From Rhytidiadelphus loreus (lineage: Eukaryota; Streptophyta; Bryopsida; Hypnales; Hylocomiaceae): 64,000 nt of DNA. Numbering within the stretch: the stretch's first letter is position 1; each line of letters opens with the position of its first letter. This document shows positions 36,400 to 46,699 of the stretch, piece after piece. Under the pieces are notes generated by a model that was not told the DNA's origin, did not search any database, and saw nothing but the letters and a program-made list of their open reading frames with translations. The DNA lies in contig OX344764.1 in NCBI GenBank assembly GCA_947034895.1, forward strand, positions 5,952,001 through 6,016,000, in the 5' to 3' direction. A program made the position numbers and the translations under genes.

Positions 36400-38510
36400 C
36401 AACAGTCGTGTCGTCAATTCAATTGAATATATTCACATAATCGTTGACGTACATACACCATAGACTTCACAGATCTAAAACTTTACTTTGACTACTCATT
36501 ATCTAGTCTTCCCGTAGTAATTCAAATCCTAATTACACGGAAATTACACAGAAATTACTTAAGAAATAATGACTGCAGTTACGTCGCAGTCATTCATATT
36601 CAAATCTTCCTCTAACAGATGGGAATAGTCATTAGTCAGTATTCCACTAGTAATTTAGTGAAAACATGACACCAACTTGACTTCAAAATTACTATCCTCG
36701 TTTATAGGGCAGTCATTTATCTAAATTTATATTGAAGGAACAACTATGGCAGGTAGTGAGTACAAGTTGGAATTGAAAATAGCGAGCTTCTCTGGCATTT
36801 TCATTAACGCTATGACATTCGGCTCTGCTCCAGTGACAAAAGCAATATTATATGTATAGAATTTAGAGAATCTATTTGTTGGAGACTTGGAGGGGCCGGG
36901 CCAGATTTCCTATGCTTTGTCATCTACACTAACACATTGAAGACTGGGTATGTAAATGGGAAACGTCATTCCTCTTAGCTTTCAATGGTCATTTTAAGCT
37001 TGAAGTACCACAGATTCATAGCTCCCCAAAATTGGACTACCTGGCGACTTTCTCATTTTCTGGGAAAAATGTAGCTATGAATGCTAAGTAAGTCATACAC
37101 TGCAAGGTGCTCACAAAATAATTAAGTCCACTGTTAAAACCCAAACCTACATACTCAGTCATACAAAATCTTCTGAACATTCGCTACATGCTGAAATGTG
37201 CACTGGAGGATAGGAAATGGGTGTTGGCAGGATGACCACTGGGCTGAACTACACTTACAACACATTTCCTATCCTCAGTAGGGCAACTTGTAACTCCTTA
37301 ATAGCGTCAACATTCAGGAGGCTTTGGTCATTGTGCATAGATGCCACCTCTTCCATTATGCCCAAATTACATCACAAGGAGAGCAAGAATGACACCAGTC
37401 TACACATTCAATTCCCATGTGCAAGGACACTAAAAAAATGTTGATAAAAATTAATCAAGTATGTTCATTGTGATTCAATCAATGAAATCGGATGAATCCA
37501 GAAATGAATGGATTAACTAATTAATGGGAAGTGCTTAATCCTCATACTTTCCCTCAATTGCATAATGTGAAGCCCAAAAAAATATGGAGATGAAAGCGAA
37601 TGAAGTTACATATACCACTACCTTCAAGCTATTTCAAAGAAATCAAAAAAATAAAATGGACATGAAAATGAGTTCACTTAAAGTCTTAAACATACCACTA
37701 CTTGGCAGTTATTCTAATAATATCCTAAACTCAAAACATTGCGGAGATGAGTATATGTACGTAGTAATTAATTCAGGTGCCATTAATTAGCTACATTCAA
37801 GCTATTTGAAAGCAAACTACTAACCATAATCGAGTGAGATGAAACAAGAATGAACTCATTCCACTACGTACATTTCATACATTGGAAAGACTTCTAATAA
37901 CAAAAATGTCTATGACAGTAAAATGAATGAATCTATAGCACTATCTTCCACCAATTTGAAAGATAAGACCACAAAAATTTTGAGATGAAAATGAATTAGT
38001 TTATATATATCCATACATTATTAGCCGTTTGAAAGAAAAAACACCAAAAATTGTGGTCTGAATAGGAATTGATTTATGGCCCTACATACATTACAACTAT
38101 TTCTAAGGAAAAATCCACCAAGAAAGAAACGGAAATGTTAGATCTTTCCCAGAAAATGCTGGTTCATCCACATCGGAGCCTACATAAACTTCAAAGAAGA
38201 ATGTGGTAATTTCTATCGGAGGTACCTTGAACTTGGACCTTCAGAAAAATTTTAATCAGATGTCTGCCTTTTGTTATGCCACTACCGTTAGCCAATTACA
38301 CATGAGAGCTTCATGCGAGTACAAATGACAATGGATGTTTGTGCCATCCCCCTATTGTCACAAACTCCTCTATTGGTTTTCTCCGCTTTATATTCAATTT
38401 GAATTTGTACTCTTGAATTGGGCAGTTCTTGTTGTTGAGCTCCCTAATACATGTGCATCACTTTTTTCCTTTGCAGTTTGTGTTGGGCTAGGAAGTCTTC
38501 CTACTGAATC
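36400..38510. other. CACTA-2 internal region
   Basis: About 2.1 kb without a supported gene. AGTCAT/AATTAC motifs are dense at 36540-36740. The rest (36750-38330) is AT-rich with loosely repeated GAAAGAAATCAAAAA and CATACCACTAC phrases (37590-38100), suggesting diverged local duplications of about 100 bp. Confidence 0.45.
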
Positions 38511-38515
38511 TGAAG

Positions 38516-38743
38516 AATTCCAAACAAAGCATAGCAGCAGGGGTCATCAGCGGCTTCGGGGGACAGGACAAGTTCCATTTTCAAGTGATTCCAGACTCTT
38601 GTTACAAAGTGGACGTGAAGGAGGCCATTTGGCCACAGATGTCTCTAATGTTTCCAAACTACACGGACGAGCAGACAAAGGTGAAGGATATTGTTGGTTC
38701 AGCAGCTATCTGGGAATCTAAGTTTCTTAAGGCTGCCCGATGA
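38516..38743 (+). pseudogene. CACTA-2 remnant of TnpA-like gene (DUF8039-like C-terminus)
   Basis: Reads IAAGVISGFGGQDKFH, then CYKVDVKEAIWPQMSLMFPN and WESKFLKAAR before TGA. It aligns by eye with the C-terminus of the CACTA-1 TnpA-like protein (VAIGVVSGLPESHKFHG, KVDVREALAVGVHLMFPN, WNQKYVKLA). The pattern VA-G-V...H...V-V..A....P also resembles the DUF8039 domain of En/Spm proteins. It lies divergent from the tnp2 gene, as expected. No upstream TnpA-like exon is recognisable here. Confidence 0.6.
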
Positions 38744-38749
38744 AGCTCC

Positions 38750-39697
38750 AGAGACTGGTACTATTGGACCTACTGTAGGTGCAATTTGAATAGTATGTTG
38801 TAGTCATGCATCTCTTATAGCATCTTCATTGAGGCATAGTGTTTTGAACACTTTGGAGCCCAGTCAGGTATCTTAACTTATGCTCCCCCTAACTTATGCT
38901 CCCTGTCGTAATATATTGGTGTCTTTGATTTACTTGTCATTCTTGTGTCATTCTCGCGTAATGGCCTTCATTTGTATGAGTAATTTAGGAGACGAACATC
39001 CCGTCATTGAGTCATTCCAATGACTCTGGAGTCATATATTAGGATTATTGTACTTGCCCTCAGTCGCAGCCCTGTGTCTATTGAGTCATTCAATAATTGT
39101 CCATGAAGTGACCAAAACTGCACCACACTCACCCTAAATCATACCGCCTTCACAAATGGCGTATACAATTACTGGTATACACCCAATGTATGACTGCACA
39201 CCGCACCATGCAGTCATATGTTGGGCCACGAAATTGGCCCTTCAGGCACCACCCTTCCCAATGATTACTCCCTAAAGACTAGACGCCATGCTTCAAATCA
39301 CTACAGCCAACCCAAGAATGACTAAGAAATGACAAGATCACCGTACATAATGATTGAAAAATGACTGAAAAAGCAATGTCGTAAATTCTCATTTAGCCAA
39401 ATTTCGCTTGAAATTGAGCCACGTCATACTCTGCAGTATCCAACCCGAAACTGCCACGTGTACATGCCACATGTGTAGCCTTGCCAAGTCAGTTATCCCA
39501 TATTATCACAAGGCAACGAACTTTTGGATGAAGCGTTGAATGAACCCCAAATAAATGACAAGCATGGCTGAAATTACTCATCCTAAATTACAGTGGTCCA
39601 AAATTAGGGGGGAGTAATTCATAAGTCATAGTTGTCATAAATTACTGGTTACACAGTCATAAACACCAGTAATTGATAGCCTATGTTTCTACTAGTG
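38750..39697. repeat. CACTA-2 subterminal region, right end
   Basis: Non-coding DNA with many AATGACT/AGTCAT motifs (39000-39380 and 39600-39690), ending in the inverted terminal repeat at 39697. Confidence 0.65.
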
Positions 39698-39700
39698 CCT

Positions 39701-41213
39701 GCGGACTTCCCATCCCTACAAAATGATGTGGCGGAAAGCATGGCCTTATTGGAGATAGAATTTCCACCGTCATTTTTTGACGTAATGACTCACCTCCCCT
39801 ATCACCTTGCCAAAGAGTTAGACCTTTGTGGACCAATGAGTGCGAGGTGGATGTACCCCGTCGAAAGGTACATGAAGGTACTAAAGAATCATGTGCGCAA
39901 TTTCGCGCGTCCAGAGGCTTGCATGGCCGAGGGTTACCTCAAGGATGAGTGCATAGGCTTCATTACTGAGTACCTCTATAAATTTGAAGCCACGCAACGA
40001 CGAGTGTGGGACGAAGACAAAGAATATGGTGACGCAGAGGAGGTCCTTCAAGGTGCTGGGAAGGCATATATTATGACCCCTAAGCTGCGAGACATTGCCC
40101 ATCAGTACGTGTTGGCAAATGCCTCCGTTATGCAGGATTTGTATACGTAAGTTCTTGTCACAGACCTTGGTAAATATTTTTTTTTCTTCGTGTCATGCCT
40201 CCAGTCGAATACTGGAGGTGATCTTGCAGAGCCGCTACGTACTAGCTGTTTGATTTACGGAGGGTCCGACCTAGTTGCGTTGAAGTCGTATTTCAGTTGT
40301 AAAAGATTTTATTACTTCTGTGCGACTGGTAAGCGACGTAATGAAGTAGCACTGAAGTCGTGTTTTCACGGACACCATCTGAAGTGAAGTGTCCTGGAGT
40401 TGCGTTTTGGGCGATGTCTTATATATAGTTCTGGCTATACTGCCTCGTGAATGTCATTTGGTATTTGTTGTGGATTCTTTCAGGAAGTGGATGCAAGAGT
40501 CGCTGCGGAATCCATCAACAGCACCCCTAGCAGAGTGGATTCACAACTGTGTGTTGCAGTCTGACCCTGACTGGAGCAACAATGAAGAGCTGGATCGTTT
40601 CTTGATGAGCCAAAAACCTTCACAGAGAGCAACTCGATATGCACGCATCACAACATTTGGAAACCACTTCCGTATCGAAGATGACTCAACCCTCCGACTT
40701 CTAAGCTACAATAGCGGTGTGGCGTCCATGTTCGAAATGCCGGAAGGAAGTGCTAGTGAGTCTTCTGTGCAGTACGTCGGCGTGCTCAAGGACATCTTGG
40801 AGCTAGATTATGGCGCATTGCATACACACATTGTTCTCCTACGTTGTGAATGGGTGAAACCAGTTGACACGCGAGGGAACCCTGCATATGTGCGTGATGA
40901 CGCAGGATTCCTTTTGGTCAACTTCCGCCATAAACTCCCTCGCATGGCTGAGCCATTCATCTTCCCGAGTCAAGCCACACAGGTGTTTTTTTCCGATGCG
41001 GCGGACAGACCTGGCTGGAAAGTGGTCTTACACCATGAAGCCCGTTCCAAACGAGAAGTAGTCGACCACACAGATGCCTTCATCACGACTACTGGTGAGG
41101 CCATCGGACTTACAGCTCCACGAAGAGTGCCGGATAGAAGCTCCACCGCCAATCTAGTCGGAGCCATCGAATTATCGGTGGAAGAAAACTTGTTGGCACA
41201 AGAGCAGTACTAA
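39701..41213 (+). pseudogene. CACTA-1 tnp2 transposase, C-terminal part (DUF4218 and DUF4216)
   Basis: The exon resumes after CACTA-2: ADFPSLQNDVAESMALLE, FFDVMTHLPYHLAKELDLCG and RWMYPVERYMKVLKNH (DUF4218), to a GTAAGT donor near 40148. The last exon starts at 40494 after TTTCAG: WIHNCVLQSD, then LRCEWVKPVDTRGNPAYV, VNFRHKLPRMAEPFIF and QVFFSDAADRPGWKVV (DUF4216), ending LLAQEQY at 41213. No stop interrupts this part. Upstream, the whole gene has one TAG plus two transposon insertions, so it cannot make a full transposase as it stands. Confidence 0.87.
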
Positions 41214-42378
41214 GTACACTGCTGCTTAGGTCCACAGTTGTGAGGTCACCACATTGTTATAAGTGCCCCTCATTGTGTCATGGGAAGCGAAGCATCACAG
41301 AACCGCAACATCATGCAGCAGTCAAGCAAGTAGACCACTTGCAGTCATGTCGGAAACTGAGTAGTTATACTTGAGTCATGAATTACCATTCTCTAGTCCT
41401 GCTTCAGTCATTTTGTAGTCGCGTCACAGTCATGATGTAGTCATACAGCTTCTAGGTAGGCTTCACTTGCAATGAGGCGTCCCTTCTTATCAATGTCTTG
41501 CCATTTATTGGGTAATGACAGTGCATTTGTCATTGTACTTCAGTCATGTTCAATACAATTTTTCACTTGTTTAGCTAGTATACCACATTTCTATGCACCT
41601 TGGTGTCGAATGCATGAAGGGAGACTTTAATGAAAGGTGGGTGGCTGCCTAAAGCGCGAATCTGTTGTGGGAGTGTTGTCAGTACGTGTTGCTAACTGAC
41701 TAGTATTATAGTTTCATTCTACCTTTAATGTTTAGTGTGTTTCATTTCAATAATGGCACTCCCACATCTCTCTCTTTCTACCTAAATGACTTCATGTCAG
41801 GTAGGATCGCATTTCATATGAGAGGAACTGTCATGTCCGCTGCAGCATGGCCCCCCTGTCATATTCACCTGAACACCCTATTGCATGTCCCTAGTTATGT
41901 GCGGGAAGAAGTCTCCAGTGATTCTGCAGTCATATGGAAGTCACATATCCGATACCAGACTTGCCCGCTCCTATCCTCCGTGGACCGCCCAGGAACTTGA
42001 CATCTTTTTCTTTATCCATAAGTAAAAGAAAACATTTTCCCCGTGACTGCTTCTAGTCGTGGAAGTCATATTGACTGCAAAAAAGTCATATTGCAGTCGC
42101 AAAAACGGAATATGCATGACTCCTCCGTGACTCTGTCGTCTCCAGTCGCGTTCTAGTCAGCCACGTCACTTCATCGTCGACCCTGGGAACGGACTGTTGT
42201 GGATGAACTGCGCGCGCAGTCACTGTTCATTCGACAGTGAAAACAGCGACTACAGAACGACTCTAGCGTTTCCTGCATCAGCCCAGTGGTGCAATTAGGG
42301 AGGTAAAGTCACAATTCAGTCGCGCAATTTCTACAGTCACGTTTTTGCAGTCACGCTAAGGCCTCTTTTCTTGTAGTG
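41214..42378. repeat. CACTA-1 right subterminal region
   Basis: Dense GTAGTCA, AGTCGCG and AGTCATG motifs in both orientations (41330-41460 and 42030-42378), mirroring the left end. The tandem 68-bp order seen on the left is not evident here. No gene. Confidence 0.75.
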
Positions 42379-42764
42379 TTACATGTTCTAATCCAATTGA
42401 CAAGAGTAAAAGTTGAATCATATGCATGGGAAGTAGATTCACTTTCATCAAGATAATCAAAATCATCTATTTCTAAGTCATCATCAATTGTCTCATCAAA
42501 ATTTAATTGTAAGGGATTGTTTGGCATATGTGGTGCATTCATTTCTAAAGGTACATTGCATTCAGGGTTTTCACTTGGATGCGGAGGTTCATTTGTTGGT
42601 TCAATTATTTCTGTAATATTATTTGTTGTTGATGGAGATATAGGAACTTGATGTTGTTGTACACGAGGCCTCAAATTCCCTATGCATGTTAGTTTATGTG
42701 TAGATAAAGATCTTCTATGCCTAAATGGACCAGCACCACACCCATCACACCAAAAAGATTCCAT
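42379..42764 (-). CDS. Plavaka/KDZ-like transposase, exon 1 (zinc finger)
   Basis: Starts at 42764 (MESFWCDGCGAGPFRHRRS); an in-frame upstream codon at 42791 is possible. A Cys-x2-Cys...His-x4-Cys finger (CDGC, HKLTC) opens the protein, as in Plavaka-type transposases, followed by a Pro/Asn-rich then acidic linker. The exon is cut at TSTFTLVNWIRT by CACTA-1. Joined to 8827 with one TTA, it reads LVNWIRTCKKGGGLSNTD in frame, and the combined coding length to the next donor (726 bp) is a multiple of three. The rest of the gene is at 4300-8827. Confidence 0.75.
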
Positions 42765-42799
42765 TGTGGAATTTAACAATAATGAATACAAAATTTAAA

Positions 42800-43470
42800 G
42801 TAATACTAGATACTAAACGACTGTGATATATTACAAGATTTTTTATAATTGATATTGTACACATTGTAAGAGTATTTATATTTAAAAAAATAACTTTACT
42901 TATTCTATTTTCAACGTAAAAGTTTAATTCAAGTGGCGTTGTGCTATTAATATTCTATTGCTTTCCAGAGCCAATATTTTACTTTTTATATTTTGTTTGT
43001 AAAATACTTTAGCTTTTTTTTATTGTAATCTTCTTCATTCCTTTTATTTTTTATTGTATTTTTTACAACTACTTATGACTTTATTGAAAGTGCTATTCAT
43101 ATGAGATGAACTTAAACTACTATGTGATGGTAGAAAGGTATCCGAACCAAATGGAGCTCAATCACAAAAATTTAGTAAATAATAAGTAGTGTGTTTGAAG
43201 TAAAATTTGTTTATAAATAATTTTCTTTATTGTATTATTAAAAAAATAATTTAGAAAAGGAATTATTTATTTTAAATGTGAAAAAGAAAAAGAACTTCAT
43301 ATAAAAATAAATCATTTACTTTATTCTCCACTAATATTTTTAGGATTAAAAGTTATAATTTTAATGCAAAATAAATAAATATAATAATATTTCTCTTTCT
43401 TTGAATTAATTTTTAAAAATAAACAGGAAATTTACTTTGTATTTACTCTAATTTTTTAGCACTTGTTGTA
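42800..43470. other. AT-rich non-coding region upstream of the Plavaka-like gene
   Basis: Strongly AT-rich with no credible ORF. It should contain the promoter of the minus-strand transposase, but I cannot point to a specific TATA box among many TATA-like strings. Confidence 0.45.
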
Positions 43471-43472
43471 GG

Positions 43473-43549
43473 AGATGTTGTGATTTGTCACTAATGTCAC
43501 TAACTCCCTCTTGGGGGGTTAGTGACATTAGTGACAAATCACAACATCT
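43473..43549. repeat. Hairpin 1: 36-bp inverted repeat
   Basis: Left arm from AGATGTTGTGATTTGTCACT and its reverse complement ending at 43549, about one mismatch, loop of about 6 bases. The arms are themselves built of TTGTCACTAATGTCACTAA, nearly a direct repeat of TGTCACTAA. Confidence 0.85.
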
Positions 43550-43814
43550 TCCACAACTTTTGAATGAAGGGACCAAATCTTCTAGAACTTTGCACATGTG
43601 TTGAAGTTTATGAGGTCCACATCCATGCCAATTTTTGAAATCTTTAGTCACTTTTTGAATTTTTTATAATTTTTTGATTACTTTCATTTTCAACCCCAAA
43701 ATGAATAAAAATGAGGACCACTATGTCCAATTTCTTGTGCAAAGATGCTTGCGTAGGCCTTTGTGCAAGTACTAAAGGTCTTTGAGACAATTGCTTGAAC
43801 CTATGAACAAGTGC

Positions 43815-43907
43815 TGTGGAAGTTGTTGTGATTTGTCACTAATGTCACTAAGTCCCCAAAAGGGAGTTAGTGACATTAGTGACAAATCACAACATCTTCC
43901 ACAACTT
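43815..43907. repeat. Hairpin 2, tandem copy of hairpin 1
   Basis: The same inverted repeat with longer outer arms (GTGGAAGTTGTTGTGATTTG and its complement) and a changed loop (CCCCAAAAGGGA). The surrounding 43450-43650 and 43800-43990 are diverged copies of one roughly 200-bp unit, about 350 bp apart; their minus-strand ORFs (NWHGCGP, GRCCDLSLMSLTP) are by-products. Confidence 0.85.
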
Positions 43908-44197
43908 CTGAATGTGGGAACCAAATACTCTAAAACTTTGCGCATGTGTTGAAGCGTACGAGGTCCACATCCATGCCAGTTCTTTTTCAAGTTAAGGCCT
44001 ATTCAAATTTCCTCACAATCCTTTTGTCCATGTAAAGCCTCCTCTCATTCGGTCTAGAGCCAACATAATTCTTGCATCTCTCTAGAGTAATTTGGGGCCT
44101 CTGATTGCAGTTATGAATTCAGAATTTCAAAAGAAAATCAAGCCTCGCAAATAAAAAATTCCATGGTTTGCCCCGGAAGAGCAATGACGGGGTCAAT

Positions 44198-44392
44198 TCA
44201 CCCCGGCCACAAGTAATCCTCGTTCTTGATGTCTGGAAACTGCCCATGAATGTAATTCAGACTCCGGATGGCAGCAGCTTCCCTATAAGAGTCCACGTGA
44301 TGACTCGTGGCTTCCCTCAACAAAATATCTGTGTCGTTTGCTCGCTTGTCTGCATTCACAGCAAAGTTCCCCGTCTTCAGGAAATAATGCAC
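44198..44392 (-). pseudogene. Unidentified gene fragment
   Basis: 64 codons reading LKTGNFAVNADKRANDTDIL, REATSHHVDSYREAAAIRSL and NYIHGQFPDIKNEDYLWPG. The balanced composition and amphipathic pattern look like genuine protein, unlike the AT-rich surroundings, but I do not recognise the family. It may be a fragment captured inside the outer transposon, or the last exon of a real gene whose other exons I cannot see. Confidence 0.4.
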
Positions 44393-44443
44393 ACAACACT
44401 GGAATCGTCAGAATTCCCAAGGCCTAAGGTTCTCTAATTCCTA

Positions 44444-44848
44444 TTAATGAGAGTTCCTGATAGACCTAAAACAGGCCTGAAGTTGAAGAAACTGCATGTA
44501 ACTATCACAGAAATGTTCTACAGCTGAAATCAACACCACCCCTATTTTGGGCACTAAATCAGCACTTGTTCGATAGGAGTAAGTTACAACTACAGTAACC
44601 AAAAATCCACATACCAACACCACTCGAGGAATCTCCCACCAAATCCAGCGCAACAGTAGTGCAGCCAGCTCGGTCATCAGGTAATGACCAGTAGAATGAG
44701 GACAGAGTGATTTTTTAGCGGAAAAATCTCTAAATTCCACCGCATTCCTATAGATCAGATCCACATTTTGCTCCTGACCTCCAAACTCGCTCCTCCCCAA
44801 CCATTCCCGCCGCACTCCTGACAGACTTGTTCCTTCAATTTTCTGCAA
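44444..44848 (-). other. Open reading frame of uncertain status
   Basis: 134 codons with one hydrophobic stretch (LVCGFLVTVVVTYSY). No known domain. It directly follows the fragment at 44198-44392 on the same strand and might be part of the same remnant. Weak evidence. Confidence 0.2.
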
Positions 44849-45149
44849 ATCTGCAAGCTTGCTCCTTCGATGCAGTCTCAGTGATCGACCAAGGAAGAAT
44901 CAGGTACTGCCGAACCTCTCTGGAGTATATGTCATGTTGAAACCAAGTCATGTTTAAACTGTCGGAAATTATGGTCTGTGTTTTCTGCTTTTGAATATTG
45001 ATGAAGTGCTACGTTGGGCATGTTTTTGCTATCACAGACAATGTTATTTCCTTAAAAGCACGTGTAGTTTTTAAGCGTTTCTTAGTATACGTTTTGCTTT
45101 GATATTTTCTACTCTAGCTGAACAGTGACTATTTTTTCGGGTAAATGCA

Positions 45150-45315
45150 GGCAGCTACGAGGATTTGGATTCGTGAAGTTTTAGGAACCTCGAGATGCCG
45201 CTGAAGCGCAGTATTGTTTGGACCATCAGCTGATTTCTGGTCGAGAAATAACTGTCGTTTTTGCAGAGGAGAATCGCAAGAAGCCTTAGGAGAAGAGAAC
45301 CAAGGAACGAGTTAG
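45150..45315 (+). pseudogene. SR/SCL-type splicing factor exon with two stops
   Basis: After an AAATGCAG acceptor, the frame LRGFGFVKF-stop-EPRDAAEA, then GREITVVFAEENRKKP-stop-EKRTKERVR, ends at a GTAGGA donor. RGFGFV is RNP1 of an RRM, and VVFAEENRKKP is the signature following the RRM in plant SC35-like (SCL) splicing factors. Both stops are TAG at positions that usually carry other residues. Intron borders survive, so this is a DNA-level fragment, not a retrocopy. I see no convincing RNP2 exon upstream in 44850-45140. Confidence 0.8.
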
Positions 45316-46109
45316 GTAGGAATCCTTAACCTAGTAATTCAGTGGTAGTACACTTTGCTGATTGTCTTGCGTTTTGCTTTAATATTTATTTTAAGGCCAT
45401 GTGGGGATGTTCTTTTTGTTCAATGCACTGTATTTTCTCTCCTGTGGATGCGGATGATCAATAGAGAACCTGTTCAATATCTCGAATAAGAAATGTAGGA
45501 CTATCTCCTCAACAAGTACCTGGGCCGTGGCTCAGATTTAACAACTAACTGCGTAACCAATGCTTCTTCTCAAAATTTTACTGTGAGCTATTGCCCACTA
45601 TTCTTGAATGCAGAGGGGGCCTATACATCTAAAGAGATTTTCTGAAACTCTGTCCAGCATAGTGAACATTGCCAAGCTCCTCCTCTGTCTGCAACAGGTG
45701 AAGAAACATCAAAACAAGCACTTGGTTAAAAATGTCCGACGGATATGTGACTCAGGGATACCTTCATCACAAAATAATCCCTCCTCCCATTTGAATTTGA
45801 CAAAGCTCGTGATGCTAATATGCATTTAGGTTCGCGATGAATTGATGCTTAGTCACTAGTAGAAAATCTGCGTCCAAATCAACAAAAAATAGACAAGAAA
45901 GTGTTGATTTTGTTAGTTCATTTTCTGTTGATTTGGATGTGTTGACTTGGACACTATGAAACAAGAAAGTGTTGATTTTTTTGTTACAATTTTTGTTAAT
46001 TTGATCAATAATTTTTTTTTTTAAAAATTAAAAAATTAATTTTTTTAAAATGCCACGTGGCAGAGCCACGTCGCACCCCGTGGCAACCCGCTATGTGGCA
46101 CACCAATGC

Positions 46110-46192
46110 CACCTAGGCGGCCATCACCATGGAGGTTTGAACCTTGGACCTCACAGTTGGGGTCCAACACTCTAACCATTGAGCCAACCCGA
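46110..46192 (-). ncRNA. tRNA-derived sequence (pseudo-tRNA or SINE head)
   Basis: On the minus strand, GGGTTGGCTCAATGGTTAG starts a tRNA-like 5' half (A box TGGCTCAATGG), and GGTTCAAACC supplies a B box about 40 bases later. A normal T arm and acceptor closure are not evident, so I call it tRNA-derived rather than a functional tRNA. Confidence 0.55.
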
Positions 46193-46249
46193 ATTCTACA
46201 TGTTATAATGAAAATTAGAATTACATTTATATTGTTTTCCATTTTTTTT

Positions 46250-46613
46250 GTAAGAACAGCAGACTTTGGTGACCTTTTTGGCATAGTAAAACACTTTTTT
46301 TGAAAAAACTTTGAACTAAGAAAAGTTAGATAATCAAGCTAACTTTCACCTCCAAAAATCCGTTTGACATTTGAAGTCTCCAATTAAAAGTTATGAACAA
46401 AATTCAGAGCGGGTGTTTAAAAATGCCAACGAAAATTTTCATTTCAACCCCGCTCTGAATTTTGTCCATAACTTTTGATTGGAGACTTTAAATGTTAAAT
46501 GGATTTTTGGAGGTGAAATTTAGCTTGATTGTCTAACTTTTCTTAGTTCAAAGTTTCTTGAAAAAACATATTTTACTATGTCAAAACGGTCACCAAAGCC
46601 TGCTGTTCTTACA
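46250..46613. repeat. Long palindrome 1 (about 180-bp arms)
   Basis: GTAAGAACAGCAGACTTTGG at the left and its complement CAAAGCCTGCTGTTCTTAC at the right bound an imperfect inverted repeat centred near 46430. The inner arms contain ATTCAGAGCGGG and CCCGCTCTGAAT. Predicted to fold into a long double-stranded RNA if transcribed. Confidence 0.9.
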
Positions 46614-46699
46614 AAAAAAAAAAAAATGCAAAAACAATATAAATGTAATTCAAACTCTACAATAGACATGTAGTTCTTGAATTAATAATTTTGTGTGTT

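Larger units (their letters stand above)
31604..39697. mobile_element. CACTA-2: 8.1-kb CACTA transposon nested in CACTA-1
   Basis: Left end CACTAGTAGAAAACAGGG; the right end on the reverse strand reads CACTAGTAGAAACATAGG. The TSD is CCT. Subterminal DNA carries ATGACTGG/AGTCAT motifs at both ends (31620-32030 and 39000-39690). It encodes a minus-strand tnp2 transposase related to that of CACTA-1, with the same family-specific blocks, and a short plus-strand remnant of the TnpA-like gene. Gene order is divergent, as in CACTA-1. Confidence 0.93.
8831..42378. mobile_element. CACTA-1: 33.5-kb CACTA (En/Spm) transposon carrying nested insertions
   Basis: Left end CACTACAAAAAAAGAGGCCT; the right end reads, on the reverse strand, CACTACAAGAAAAGAGGCCT. 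Both continue into CGTGACTGC. The TSD is TTA. Both ends carry dense GTAGTCA/AGTCAT subterminal motifs. Cargo is a minus-strand TnpA-like gene and a divergent plus-strand tnp2-type transposase gene. The 33,548-bp span includes three later insertions: a 4.14-kb LTR-like unit, a 5.75-kb copia element and an 8.1-kb CACTA element, leaving about 15.5 kb of CACTA-1 itself. Excision in silico restores the frame of the interrupted Plavaka-like gene, proving the boundaries. Confidence 0.93.

Noticed and set aside
46110..46192. Functional tRNA gene
   Set aside because: The acceptor stem and T arm do not close properly; only A and B box-like parts are present.
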